The notes below the pieces were generated by a model. It had not been told where the DNA came from, made no database searches, and worked only from the letters and a program-made list of their open reading frames with translations. A stretch of 64,000 nt of DNA from Polaribacter vadi (lineage in GTDB: Bacteria > Bacteroidota > Bacteroidia > Flavobacteriales > Flavobacteriaceae), in assembly GCF_018861005.1 (NCBI RefSeq), contig NZ_JAHKQL010000008.1, forward strand, positions 124,001-188,000, in the 5' to 3' direction. A program made the translations under genes and the position numbers. Below, piece after piece: positions 24,352 through 32,651 of the stretch. Numbering within the stretch: the stretch's first letter is position 1; every line of letters begins with the position of its first letter.

Positions 24352-24846
24352 ATGGAATTCTTAAATCATTTTAAAATTTTAGAGTCTTTTATTATTCTTA
24401 TTTTAGGCTTTTTCATTAGGTTACTCGTAACCAACTCTTTAAAGAAAATTCAATTAAAATTCGGTTTTCAACAAGCAAGAATAATTGTAACGAATAAAAT
24501 AGTTTCTGTACTAATTTACATTACTTTAATTGTTGTTATTGCTTTTATTTGGGGAGTTGATGAAAAGCAATTATTAATTTACATCTCTTCATTTTTAACC
24601 ATTTTAGGGATTGCCTTTTTTGCACAATGGTCTATTCTTTCTAATATTACAGCAGGTTTAATTTTGTTTATTAATTATCCTGTAAAAATTGGAGATACAA
24701 TTACAGTACTAGAAAAAGACAATAACATTACTGGAAAAATATTAGATATTGGTGTGTTTTTCATCACTTTAAAAACGCCAGAAGGCGAATTAATTACAAT
24801 ACCTAATTCTGTAATTATTCAGAAAAACATTCGTTTTAAAGCTTAA
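24352..24846 (+). CDS. Small MscS-family mechanosensitive channel
   Basis: A 164-residue MscS-like protein, much shorter than E. coli MscS (286). It has an N-terminal span (about 10-28), a second span (about 50-68), the pore-lining third helix (about 80-115, FAQWSILSNITAGLILFIN) and the beta domain with IGDTITV, ITGKILDIG and TPEGELITIPNSVI. It stops after the beta domain, so the C-terminal alpha/beta vestibule is missing. Such mini-MscS proteins are common in Bacteroidota. It likely releases solutes on osmotic downshock. Confidence 0.88.
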   Translation: MEFLNHFKILESFIILILGFFIRLLVTNSLKKIQLKFGFQQARIIVTNKIVSVLIYITLIVVIAFIWGVDEKQLLIYISSFLTILGIAFFAQWSILSNITAGLILFINYPVKIGDTITVLEKDNNITGKILDIGVFFITLKTPEGELITIPNSVIIQKNIRFKA

Positions 24847-24862
24847 AATATCTTTAAAAAAG

Positions 24863-24891
24863 AAAAAGTGCAATTAAAAATTGCACTTTTT
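24863..24891. terminator. Bidirectional terminator between MscS and PfpI genes
   Basis: A perfect 13-base stem (24863-24875 with 24879-24891) with a 3-base loop. It has a T-run on the plus strand and an A-run that serves as a T-run on the minus strand. It lies in the 66-base gap between convergent genes and can end both transcripts. Confidence 0.9.
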
Positions 24892-24912
24892 TTTATTGAC
24901 AATAATTAAATA

Positions 24913-25473
24913 TTATGCCATCTGCTCTTCGTGTTTACCTTCGTAAACCTCTTCTACTAATTTATCATTAAATGCAGGTAAATCATCAGGGTTTCTACTT
25001 GTTACTAAACCAGCATCTACCACAACTTCTTCGTCTGTCCAATTTGCACCAGCATTAATAATATCTTTTTTAATAGAACTAAAAGAAGTTACATTTCTAT
25101 CTTGTAAAACATCGGCTTCTGCCAATAACCAAGGTGCATGACAAATAGCTGCAACTGGTTTATGATTATCGAAAAAAGATTTTATAAAACTAATTGCGTT
25201 TTTATCTCTTCTTAAAATATCTGGATTAATAACTCCACCAGGAAGAACTAACGCATTATAATCTGCTTGTGTAACTTCGTTTAAAGTTTTATCTACTTTA
25301 TAAGCTTTACCCCAATCTCCATTATTCCAAGATTTTATTTCACCTTTTTCTAGTGATACAATTTCTACATCTGCACCTGCTTTTTCTAGTGCTTTTTTTG
25401 GTTCTCTTAATTCACTTTCTTCAAAACCATTTGTAGCTAAAATTGCTACTGTCTTTCTATCTAAATTTTCCAT
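24913..25473 (-). CDS. DJ-1/PfpI family glutamine-amidotransferase-like protein
   Basis: A 186-residue PfpI/YhbO-type protein. The nucleophile elbow is AAICHAPWLL with Cys111 and His112, and the conserved glutamate is in FEESEL (18-22). LVLPGGVINPD and VTSRNPDDLPAF are further family marks. Proposed activities in the family include protein deglycation, glyoxalase III and a chaperone or protease role; none can be picked from the sequence. Cytoplasmic and often stress-induced. Its transcript ends at the shared terminator. Confidence 0.9.
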   Translation of the reverse strand: MENLDRKTVAILATNGFEESELREPKKALEKAGADVEIVSLEKGEIKSWNNGDWGKAYKVDKTLNEVTQADYNALVLPGGVINPDILRRDKNAISFIKSFFDNHKPVAAICHAPWLLAEADVLQDRNVTSFSSIKKDIINAGANWTDEEVVVDAGLVTSRNPDDLPAFNDKLVEEVYEGKHEEQMA

Positions 25474-25523
25474 TTCTATGTTTTAAGATTCATATTAAAA
25501 GTTAATACTTTATTAACTCATTT

Positions 25524-25531
25524 CAAATTTA
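25524..25531 (-). promoter_or_regulatory. Candidate -7 element for the PfpI-family gene
   Basis: The minus strand reads TAAATTTG, 51 bases before the start at 25473, giving a leader of about 40 bases. Confidence 0.4.
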
Positions 25532-25600
25532 TTAATGATTAAAACCATTGTTTAACTCATTAGATTGTGAAATTGACACAAATACTATTTTAAGAAAATT

Positions 25601-26845
25601 TTATCTTTTTAAAATCCAAGAAGCAGGATTTAAACGTGTTGTATTTTTAAATAACACAAATACAAGTTTTGTTTTTTTAGAAACTTTGTCTGTAAAAATT
25701 CTACCAATATCTTGGCCAACTTCTATTTTATCGCCTTTTTTTACATAAGCGTTTTCTAAATTATTATAAGAAGTTATGTAGTTTCCATGGCGAATTAATA
25801 CATTTTTTGTACCTCCAGAACCCACCAAAATATTTAAAACCTCACCTTTAAAAATAGCTTTTGCATTGCTACCATTACTTGTTACAATATGCAAACCTGT
25901 TCCGTTAATGATAATTCCAGGAAAAGTTGGGTGTGGTTGTTTACCAAATTTTCTAACCACAATACCTTCTTTTACAGGCCAAGGTAACTTACCTTTATTA
26001 AGCTCAAATTTAGCTGCTAAAGCTTTTGCTTCTGGAGTTAATATAAAACTACTACTCTTTTTAACAACTGTTTTATTTGTTTTAGATTTACTTTTGCTTA
26101 ATGCTAATCTATTAGCTTTAGCAATTTCTTCTTTAATAATTTTATCTATTCTAGCAGCAACTTTTCTCTCTTCTTTAGCATTTCTTTGAATCTCTCTTTT
26201 GTATTTACCTTCTTTCTTTTTGATTTGAGAGATTAAACTTTCTTGATTCTTTTTATCAGACTCAATTTCATTTTTTTGATTTTTTTCAACCAAAATTAAA
26301 GTGTCTTTTACTTTCTTTTGATAAAAAAGAGAATCGTTTAATTTTTTAATAAAATTTGCTTGAACCTGAATTTGTTCACCTTGTTTTTTTCTGAATTGTG
26401 TATACTGTTTGGTGTATTCTAATCTTTTATAAGCTTGATAAAAGTTTTGCGAAGACAATAAAAACATTAATCTACTTTGTTGTGATTTACTTTTATATGA
26501 TTTGTAAATCATCTCTGCATAATCTGCTTTTAAAGCTTTTAATTCTTTATTTAGCTTTGTGATTTTTCGCTCATTTCCATTAATTTCGTTCGTTAAAAGC
26601 TTTGCTTCTAAATTAATTGTATTAATTAACTTATTACGAACATCAATTTTTCGGTTGATGTCTTTTAAAGCTTCTAAAGCATTTTTCTCTTTTTTAACTT
26701 CATTAAAAAGCAATCTGTTTAATTTTACAATTTCAGATTTGTATTTTTTTCGCTGATTTTCTAACTGCTTTCTAGTTTGACTAAATGCAGAGAAATTCAT
26801 CAGAAAAACTAATGATAAGAGAAGATAATACTTTATAAACTTCAT
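25601..26845 (-). CDS. EnvC-like murein hydrolase activator (degenerate M23/LytM)
   Basis: A 414-residue exported protein: signal peptide to about residue 22 (MNFSAFSQ), a long lysine- and glutamate-rich coiled coil (about 24-250) as in EnvC, then a C-terminal LytM/M23 domain (about 290-412). The catalytic metal ligands of active M23 peptidases are not intact: the first H-x3-D is replaced around NGTGLHIVTSNG, and the H-x-H is replaced by YNNL. This is the pattern of activators such as EnvC and NlpD rather than enzymes. It is the last gene of the 29616-25601 operon and overlaps the DUF4292 stop by one base. Confidence 0.85.
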   Translation of the reverse strand: MKFIKYYLLLSLVFLMNFSAFSQTRKQLENQRKKYKSEIVKLNRLLFNEVKKEKNALEALKDINRKIDVRNKLINTINLEAKLLTNEINGNERKITKLNKELKALKADYAEMIYKSYKSKSQQSRLMFLLSSQNFYQAYKRLEYTKQYTQFRKKQGEQIQVQANFIKKLNDSLFYQKKVKDTLILVEKNQKNEIESDKKNQESLISQIKKKEGKYKREIQRNAKEERKVAARIDKIIKEEIAKANRLALSKSKSKTNKTVVKKSSSFILTPEAKALAAKFELNKGKLPWPVKEGIVVRKFGKQPHPTFPGIIINGTGLHIVTSNGSNAKAIFKGEVLNILVGSGGTKNVLIRHGNYITSYNNLENAYVKKGDKIEVGQDIGRIFTDKVSKKTKLVFVLFKNTTRLNPASWILKR

Positions 26846-27615
26846 TAAAAAGATAACTTTTTATAACCTTTTGGTACACTAAAAGACATATTTACGTCTT
26901 CATTAAAAATAACAGATTTGTATTCTAAATCTATGGTTGTTAGCGATTTTTTATTCTTTGCTTTAATATTTATCCCTGTAGGGAAAACAACTTCATCAAT
27001 TAAACTATAAGAAGGGTATTTTACATCTAATCGTAAATCTTTTTCTGTATTTATAATGGTTTGTTCATCTAATTTAAAATGTGCAGGGTTTATATTAAAG
27101 AAAATATCAAACAATGCTGCTTGTTTTTCTGGAGATAAAACATACCTGTTATTAACAATTTCTACTTCTTGATCTTCTGCTCTAACATCCATTAAAGATT
27201 GACCTAAAAACAAATTCTGTAGCTGTTCAAAGTTAATTTCTACACCTAGTAATTCTTTTATCATAGAAAAATCTCCCTCAAAAGAATTTTTAAGTAAAGA
27301 CGAATAATAACGTACAGAAGTTGGTGTAATTTCTGCTTTAAAAACCGTTATAAATTTGCTTCCTTTTAACCAAATTACTTCGTCTTTTTTCATTTTCATG
27401 CTAACAGATAAACTTTGCTTTGTTTTTCCGTTATCAAAATTCATCTTTAATTTTGCATCAATTGTATTTTTATCAAAATTAGCAGCAACATGTTTTTTTG
27501 CTACTTTTCTTGCTGAAATACTTTTGGCTGTTGCAGTTGCATCAATCATGTTTTTTGTTGTTTTACAAGACGTAAATATTATTGTAAAAAAGAGAATGTA
27601 TTTTATAAACTTCAT
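26845..27615 (-). CDS. DUF4292 domain-containing lipoprotein-like protein
   Basis: A 256-residue protein with a lipoprotein-type signal (ILFFTIIFTSCKTTKN, lipid-modified cysteine about residue 17). It matches DUF4292, a Bacteroidota family with a LolA/LolB-like beta fold: residues 55-80 (NGKTKQSLSVSMKMKKDEVIWLKGS) and the C-terminal VDLEYKS-like strand. It is probably anchored in a membrane leaflet facing the periplasm. It lies between a TPR protein and the EnvC-like gene with 3- and 1-base junctions, suggesting a role in cell-envelope assembly; the precise role is unknown. Confidence 0.85.
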   Translation of the reverse strand: MKFIKYILFFTIIFTSCKTTKNMIDATATAKSISARKVAKKHVAANFDKNTIDAKLKMNFDNGKTKQSLSVSMKMKKDEVIWLKGSKFITVFKAEITPTSVRYYSSLLKNSFEGDFSMIKELLGVEINFEQLQNLFLGQSLMDVRAEDQEVEIVNNRYVLSPEKQAALFDIFFNINPAHFKLDEQTIINTEKDLRLDVKYPSYSLIDEVVFPTGINIKAKNKKSLTTIDLEYKSVIFNEDVNMSFSVPKGYKKLSF

Positions 27616-27618
27616 GTA

Positions 27619-28596
27619 TTAACTCTTCAATTTATTAGCTTTTTGCTGGTATTTATTTTCTTCTTTTACATTGCCTAAACCTTTATAGGTTTTTGCAAAT
27701 TCATTATAAAAATCTACTTCCATTTTATCTTCTATTACAAAATCGATACCATTTTGTAAAGTAGTTAACGCATTTTTATAATTTTTCTGATTATTTAATG
27801 CTTTGGCTTTCATTAAATATACAAAAGGTTGTGCAGGAAAAAGTGTAATTCCTTCTTCACTAAACTTTAATAACTCTAATGGTTTATCTGCAGATAACTT
27901 TAAAATCTGTTCTAATACTTTATAAGATTTATCTGTTTTAAATTGATTGATTAAACCAGTTAAATCTGTAAGGTTTTCATCTTTTATTTCAGGTAACTTG
28001 GTATTCTCTAAACTATATTTAATTCTTTTTAATCTAGAAGATAACATATTATCCTTTTCTAAAGAATTCATTAAAGCAAAAGCTTTTTGATATTGTCTAT
28101 CATACAAATAAAGTCTTACTAAAAACTCTTTTTCTTTAGGATTAATGGCTATTATTTTTTGCTGATTTTTAATCGCTTCTTTATAGTTTTTCTCCTTTTG
28201 GTTTATTTTAACCAAGTGCTTTAACATCCAAAGATTATTTACATCTTTAGCTAAAGCTCTGTTAATATATTCTTTGGCTAATAAAGTATTATTGAGTAAT
28301 AAATAATTCTTAGAAAACTCAAAAAAAACTGCAACATCATTAATTAAAAGCTGATTGCAATTTTCTAGGTTTTCAATGGCTTTTTGATGATTTCCAATCG
28401 ATTTTTCTGATAATGCTTTAAAAAAATAATGCTGAAACTTTAATTCTGCTTCTTCAGTTAAATCTTCTTTTTCAGGTATACTGTCTTGCGATAAAATATC
28501 AACAGTAATTAGCATAAAGAACAAAGACAAAAGAGACAACTTTATGTTTGTAAAGTGCCTCTTATTATTAATATTTATTTTCTTTATGCTAGACAT
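27619..28596 (-). CDS. Tetratricopeptide-repeat protein
   Basis: A 325-residue protein with an N-terminal hydrophobic segment (about 18-36) that may be a signal peptide or anchor. Several TPR units follow, for example FFKALSEKSIGNHQKAIENLENC, NLWMLKHLVKINQKEKNYKEAI (cited in part), and NNQKNYKNALTTLQNGIDF near the C-terminus. TPRs are protein-interaction scaffolds. It ends 3 bases before DUF4292 and begins 3 bases after the nucleotidyltransferase, so it belongs to the same envelope operon. Confidence 0.85.
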   Translation of the reverse strand: MSSIKKININNKRHFTNIKLSLLSLFFMLITVDILSQDSIPEKEDLTEEAELKFQHYFFKALSEKSIGNHQKAIENLENCNQLLINDVAVFFEFSKNYLLLNNTLLAKEYINRALAKDVNNLWMLKHLVKINQKEKNYKEAIKNQQKIIAINPKEKEFLVRLYLYDRQYQKAFALMNSLEKDNMLSSRLKRIKYSLENTKLPEIKDENLTDLTGLINQFKTDKSYKVLEQILKLSADKPLELLKFSEEGITLFPAQPFVYLMKAKALNNQKNYKNALTTLQNGIDFVIEDKMEVDFYNEFAKTYKGLGNVKEENKYQQKANKLKS

Positions 28597-28599
28597 ATA

Positions 28600-29616
28600 T
28601 TATGTTAACTCTGTATAATCACCAATACTTACAGAGGTAAATTCGCCATTATATTTTGCGTGATTACCAATCATTGCATTATCTAAATTAGCATTAGAAA
28701 TGTCTACATTCTTTTGAATTAAAGAATTAACAATTGTAGAATTATTTACTAAACTATTAGAACCAATAGAAACATATGGACCTACTTTAGAATCTCTTAA
28801 AACTACGTTTTCTCCTATATAACAAGGCTGAATAATTTCTGAATTTTGTAACACAACATCATCAGAAACTAAGTTAACACCAGCTTCATGCTCAAACGAA
28901 AGAGTTTGTTTGTTAGTATCTACAGTTGGGTCTTTTTTACCACAATCCATCCAAGCATTTACAGTTCCAGGTATAAATTTTGCACCTTGTTGCTTTAAAG
29001 ATTCAAGAACATTGGTTAATTGGTATTCGCCATTTTCTTTTAAATCATTATCTATTAAATGCTGAATTTCTTTTAAAACTTTTTCACCACTTTTAAAATA
29101 ATAAATACCAATTATTGCTAAATCTGATACAAATTCTTTTGGCTTTTCTATAAAATCTGTAATTACACCCTCTTGTAACTTAACCACACCAAAAGCACTT
29201 GGGTTTTCTACTTGACTAACCCAAATTGCACCATCTGCGTTTACATCTAATTTAAAATCTGCCTTAAATAAAGTATCTGCATAAGCAACTACACATGGCC
29301 CACTTAAAGATTCTTTTGCACAATAAATAGCATGTGCAGTACCTAAAGCTACATCTTGCACATATACAGAACCTTTTGCACCTAATTCTTTTGCGATTTT
29401 TAATAATTTTTCTTCTGTATCTGCAGGAAAACCTTTGGCTCTACTACCTATAACAAATGCAATTTCTTCTATTTCTTCATCTATTACAGAGGCAATATCT
29501 TCTACCAATCTTTGTACAATAGGTTTACCAGCTATTACTGTTAGCGGTTTTGGAACTGTTAAAGTATGAGGTCTTAAACGAGAACCAATACCAGCCATAG
29601 GGACAATAATTTTCAT
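28600..29616 (-). CDS. Sugar-1-phosphate nucleotidyltransferase
   Basis: A 338-residue NDP-sugar pyrophosphorylase. The nucleotide-binding signature is MAGIGSRLRPHTLTVPKPL (7-25), followed by ALGTAHAIYCA and IGIYYFKSG. The last 80 residues have left-handed beta-helix hexapeptide character (IGENVVLRDSKVGPYVSIG). It joins a sugar-1-phosphate to an NTP. Distinct from RfbA, so it supplies another activated sugar. First gene of the operon that ends with the EnvC-like activator; the association with the envelope operon is typical of Flavobacteriaceae. A partial -7-like sequence exists upstream, but none is exact. Confidence 0.85.
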   Translation of the reverse strand: MKIIVPMAGIGSRLRPHTLTVPKPLTVIAGKPIVQRLVEDIASVIDEEIEEIAFVIGSRAKGFPADTEEKLLKIAKELGAKGSVYVQDVALGTAHAIYCAKESLSGPCVVAYADTLFKADFKLDVNADGAIWVSQVENPSAFGVVKLQEGVITDFIEKPKEFVSDLAIIGIYYFKSGEKVLKEIQHLIDNDLKENGEYQLTNVLESLKQQGAKFIPGTVNAWMDCGKKDPTVDTNKQTLSFEHEAGVNLVSDDVVLQNSEIIQPCYIGENVVLRDSKVGPYVSIGSNSLVNNSTIVNSLIQKNVDISNANLDNAMIGNHAKYNGEFTSVSIGDYTELT

Positions 29617-29725
29617 ATAATATTTTTTAGTTAAACACTACTGCAAGATAACATTAATTAACAGATACTAAAATTGTTTTTTATTCTAAAAATCTCTTAA
29701 AATATTTTAGAATTGTTAACTCTCT

Positions 29726-29791
29726 CCCCATTTATAGGGAGGCTTACCCCCATAAATAGGGAGGCAAAAATTTCACCATAAATAGGGATTG
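29726..29791. repeat. Three imperfect 18-base GC-block repeats
   Basis: Copies at 29726-29743, 29748-29765 and 29774-29791 share the form CC-AT(A/T)(A/T)AT-AGGGA. The first and second copies are also near-perfect reverse complements of each other (12 of 14 bases over 29726-29739 and 29748-29761), so they can fold into a hairpin. The runs of C and G stand out from the AT-rich surroundings. Confidence 0.7.
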
Positions 29792-29824
29792 ACAGATAGC
29801 TTTATTTCATTTAGATTTACAGTG

Positions 29825-29923
29825 TAGAAATAGATAAATAATCTTGTCCCCCAATTAGTTATTTATTTTTACACATAGATAGAAAATAGATAAATAATCC
29901 ACCCCCCCTTTGTTGTTTATTTT
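29825..29923. repeat. Two direct copies of a C-loop stem-loop unit
   Basis: Copy 1 begins at 29825 and copy 2 at 29880, both starting TAGAAA(A)TAGATAAATAATC, then a C-run of 5 or 7 bases, then a TTATTTATTTT-like arm. The arms AAATAA and TTATTT in each copy are complementary, so each copy can form an AT stem with a C-rich loop. Confidence 0.7.
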
Positions 29924-29932
29924 AAATGATGT

Positions 29933-29962
29933 AAAAAACCCAAGTTAACTCTTGGGTTTTTT
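29933..29962 (+). terminator. Terminator-like hairpin in the leader of the ABC-F gene
   Basis: A perfect 12-base stem (29933-29944 with 29951-29962) around TTAACT, with A-run and T-run flanks, ending 23 bases before the GTG start at 29986. The upstream gene is on the other strand and points away, so there is no plus-strand gene for it to terminate. It may act as an attenuator. Confidence 0.75.
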
Positions 29963-29985
29963 GTTTCTTTGCAAAAACTTAAATC

Positions 29986-31845
29986 GTGAATTACCTTTCT
30001 GTAGAAAATATCTCTAAATCTTATGGAGAACGTGTTTTGTTTCAAGACATTTCTTTTGGTATTAGTAAAGATCAAAAAATAGCATTTGTTGCCAAAAACG
30101 GAACTGGTAAAACATCCATTCTAAATATTATTGCTGGTTTAGATACTGCTGATGAAGGCCAAGTAGTTAGTAGAAAAGATATTTCTATAGCATATTTAGC
30201 ACAGAGTGATGATTTAGATCCAAATTTAACCATTGAAGAAACCATTTTTGCTACAGATAACAAAATACTTTCTATTGTTAATCAGTATGAAAAAGCATTA
30301 AAAAACCCAGAAGAAGCAGAAGCTTACCAAACTGCTTTCGATTTAATGGACCAATACAATGCCTGGGATTTTGAAACACAATACAGACAAATTCTATCTA
30401 AATTAAAGTTAGACGATTTAACTCAGAAGATTTCATCGCTTTCTGGAGGGCAGAAAAAACGTCTTTCTTTAGCTATTGTTTTAATTAGCAAACCAGATTT
30501 ATTAATTCTAGATGAACCAACAAATCATTTAGATTTAGAAATGATTGAATGGCTAGAATCATTTTTTGCCAAAGAAAAGATTACACTTTTTATGGTTACT
30601 CACGATCGTTATTTTTTAGAGCGTGTTTGTGATGAAATTTTAGAATTAGACGAAGGTAAAATCTATAAATACAAAGGTAATTACTCTTATTATCTACAAA
30701 ATAAAGAAGAACGTTTAGCTCTAGAAGCTACCAATTTAAGTAAAGCCAAAAGTCTATTTAAAAAAGAATTAGACTGGATGCGTAAACAACCAAAAGCTAG
30801 AACTACAAAATCAAAGTCTAGAACTGATGATTTTTACGCAATTAAAGAAAAAGCGCATCAACGAAGAAAAGATCATTCTGTTCAATTAGAAATAAATATG
30901 GAACGTTTAGGAAGCAAAATTCTTGAACTTCACAAACTGCATAAATCTTTTGGAGATAAAGTAATTTTAGATGGTTTCGATTACGTTTTTAAACGAGGAG
31001 AACGAATAGGAATTATTGGTAAAAACGGAACAGGTAAATCGTCTTTTTTAAATATTCTTACACAGAAAAGCCCTGTTGATGCTGGTAAAGTTGTTATTGG
31101 CGAAACTATTAAGTTTGGTTATTATACACAGGCAGGAATCAATGTAAAAGAAGGACAAAAAGTTATTGAAGTAATCAAAGAATTTGGTGAATACATCCCT
31201 TTATCAAAAGGAAGAAAAATTTCTGCCTCGCAACTTTTAGAACGTTTTTTGTTTGATAAAAAGAAACAATACGATTTTGTAGAAAAACTTTCTGGAGGTG
31301 AACAAAAACGTTTGTATTTGTGTGCTGTTTTAATTCAAAATCCTAATTTTTTAATTCTGGATGAGCCTACAAACGATTTAGATGTTGTTACCTTAAATGT
31401 ACTCGAAAACTTTTTGTTAGATTATCCTGGAAATTTATTGGTTGTTTCTCACGACCGTTATTTTATGGATAAAATTGTGGATGCTTTATTTGTTTTTAGA
31501 GGTAATGGAGTTGTTGAAAACTTTCCTGGAAACTACTCAGATTTTAGGGCTTATGATAATTCTACAGAAAAAGAAGTAGAAAAAGAAAAGCTTGTTGTAA
31601 AAAAAGCAGAAAAGAAAACTACTAAAAGCAGCTTAAGTTTTAACGAAAAAAGGGAATTTGGTGCTTTAGAAGCAGAAATTGCAAGGTTACAAAAAAGAAA
31701 AGACACCATTGAACAACAGTTTGTAAACGTAGAAATTGCTGCAGATGATATTCAGAAAAAATCTGAAGAGTTACAAGAAATCATTATTACTTTAGAACAA
31801 AAAGAGGAGCGTTGGCTTGAAATTTCTATGAAATTAGAAGATTAA
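29986..31845 (+). CDS. ABC-F family ATPase
   Basis: A 619-residue protein with two ATP-binding cassettes and no membrane domain. The first has AKNGTGKTS (about 36-44), LSGGQKKRLSLA and LDEPTNHLD; the second has IGKNGTGKSS, LSGGEQKRLYL and LDEPTNDLD. The interdomain linker (about 235-290) is basic and helical, and the C-terminus (about 530-619) is a lysine/glutamate coiled coil. ABC-F proteins bind the ribosomal E site to assist translation or give resistance to ribosome-targeting antibiotics; this one resembles the Uup/housekeeping type. Start codon GTG. It is preceded by a terminator-like hairpin and overlaps the convergent gene by 4 bases. Confidence 0.9.
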   Translation: MNYLSVENISKSYGERVLFQDISFGISKDQKIAFVAKNGTGKTSILNIIAGLDTADEGQVVSRKDISIAYLAQSDDLDPNLTIEETIFATDNKILSIVNQYEKALKNPEEAEAYQTAFDLMDQYNAWDFETQYRQILSKLKLDDLTQKISSLSGGQKKRLSLAIVLISKPDLLILDEPTNHLDLEMIEWLESFFAKEKITLFMVTHDRYFLERVCDEILELDEGKIYKYKGNYSYYLQNKEERLALEATNLSKAKSLFKKELDWMRKQPKARTTKSKSRTDDFYAIKEKAHQRRKDHSVQLEINMERLGSKILELHKLHKSFGDKVILDGFDYVFKRGERIGIIGKNGTGKSSFLNILTQKSPVDAGKVVIGETIKFGYYTQAGINVKEGQKVIEVIKEFGEYIPLSKGRKISASQLLERFLFDKKKQYDFVEKLSGGEQKRLYLCAVLIQNPNFLILDEPTNDLDVVTLNVLENFLLDYPGNLLVVSHDRYFMDKIVDALFVFRGNGVVENFPGNYSDFRAYDNSTEKEVEKEKLVVKKAEKKTTKSSLSFNEKREFGALEAEIARLQKRKDTIEQQFVNVEIAADDIQKKSEELQEIIITLEQKEERWLEISMKLED

Positions 31846-32561
31846 TCTACACTAACAATATTTTTTTCTTTTACTAATTCTTCATTATTGAAGCGTAATA
31901 ATATTTGTGCAACTGCAACTGTGTCTTTTTCGCAATACCTAACAATTCTTTCGATATCTTTTTCTTGGTAATATACTTTAGCAACTTCACTACCATCAAT
32001 ATCATCTTTTGGTGATGGTACACCTAAAATGGAAGTTAGTAATTTTAAAGATGTATAATGTTTGTAATCGCCAAACTTCCAAAGCTCAAGCGTATCTAAA
32101 TGCGGAACTTCCCAAGGTTTCTTGCCAAACAAATTGAGTTTTTTAGGTAATTCTATTTGATGTACAATCATTCGTCTAGCAATAAAAGGAAAATCGAATT
32201 CCTTACCATTATGAGCACATAAAATATTTGTTTTTTTAGCAAAGTGTTTGTCTAATAAATCTTTAAAATCAATTAGAACCTTATTCTCATCATCACCATA
32301 AAATGAAGTTATTCTTAGTTGTTTTTTGTCTTCTACATCTACAAAATAACCAACAGAAATACAGATTATTTTTCCGAATTCAGCCCAAATTCCTGCTTTT
32401 TCATAAAACTGTTTTGCTGTAAATTCATCTTTACGTTGGTATTGGGTTTTCTTATCGAACAATTCTTGAGTTGTTTTAGAGACGTTTTCCCAATTTTCTT
32501 CTTGTGGTACTGTTTCTATATCTAAAAATAGAATATCGTTTAATTTATAGGTAAGATTCAT
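31842..32561 (-). CDS. 3'-5' exonuclease, PolB-exonuclease-like
   Basis: A 239-residue DEDD-superfamily (RNase H-like) exonuclease. Exo I is FLDIETVPQE (about 13-22, the DxE pair), Exo II is LCAHNGKEFDFPFIARR (about 113-129), and Exo III is YCEKDTVAVAQI (about 215-226), with the DEDDy arrangement. The family is annotated as related to the proofreading exonuclease domain of DNA polymerase B. Its DNA or RNA substrate is unknown. Cytoplasmic. Its stop codon overlaps that of the ABC-F gene. Confidence 0.88.
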   Translation of the reverse strand: MNLTYKLNDILFLDIETVPQEENWENVSKTTQELFDKKTQYQRKDEFTAKQFYEKAGIWAEFGKIICISVGYFVDVEDKKQLRITSFYGDDENKVLIDFKDLLDKHFAKKTNILCAHNGKEFDFPFIARRMIVHQIELPKKLNLFGKKPWEVPHLDTLELWKFGDYKHYTSLKLLTSILGVPSPKDDIDGSEVAKVYYQEKDIERIVRYCEKDTVAVAQILLRFNNEELVKEKNIVSVD

Positions 32562-32603
32562 AGCTTTATTTCTTTTTCATTTCTATAAATATAATAAAAA
32601 AGA

Positions 32604-32630
32604 AAAAGCTCTGAATAAATCAGAGCTTTT
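32604..32630 (-). terminator. Terminator of the T9SS cargo gene
   Basis: An 11-base perfect stem (32604-32614 with 32620-32630) and a 5-base loop, read on the minus strand with a T-rich tail. It lies 22 bases beyond the stop of the secreted protein gene and separates it from the exonuclease gene. Confidence 0.85.
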
Positions 32631-32651
32631 AAAATTTTAAAAAATTTGTTT

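Larger units (their letters stand above)
29617..29985. other. Repeat-rich divergent intergenic region
   Basis: A 369-base non-coding stretch between divergent genes, unusually long for this window. It holds three imperfect 18-base repeats rich in G/C blocks (29726-29791), two direct copies of an approximately 45-base stem-loop unit with C-run loops (29825-29923), and a perfect terminator-like hairpin (29933-29962). No reading frame or tRNA is evident. Only near matches to TAnnTTTG are seen on the plus strand (29964-29971, TTTCTTTG). Confidence 0.7.

Noticed and set aside
25601-26845. Active M23 peptidase
   Set aside because: The H-x3-D and H-x-H metal ligands are missing, so it is better called an EnvC-like activator.
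29726-29923. Possible CRISPR array in the repeat-rich intergenic region
   Set aside because: The repeats are imperfect, of two different types, with irregular short spacing, and no cas gene is near. They look like small hairpin repeats.
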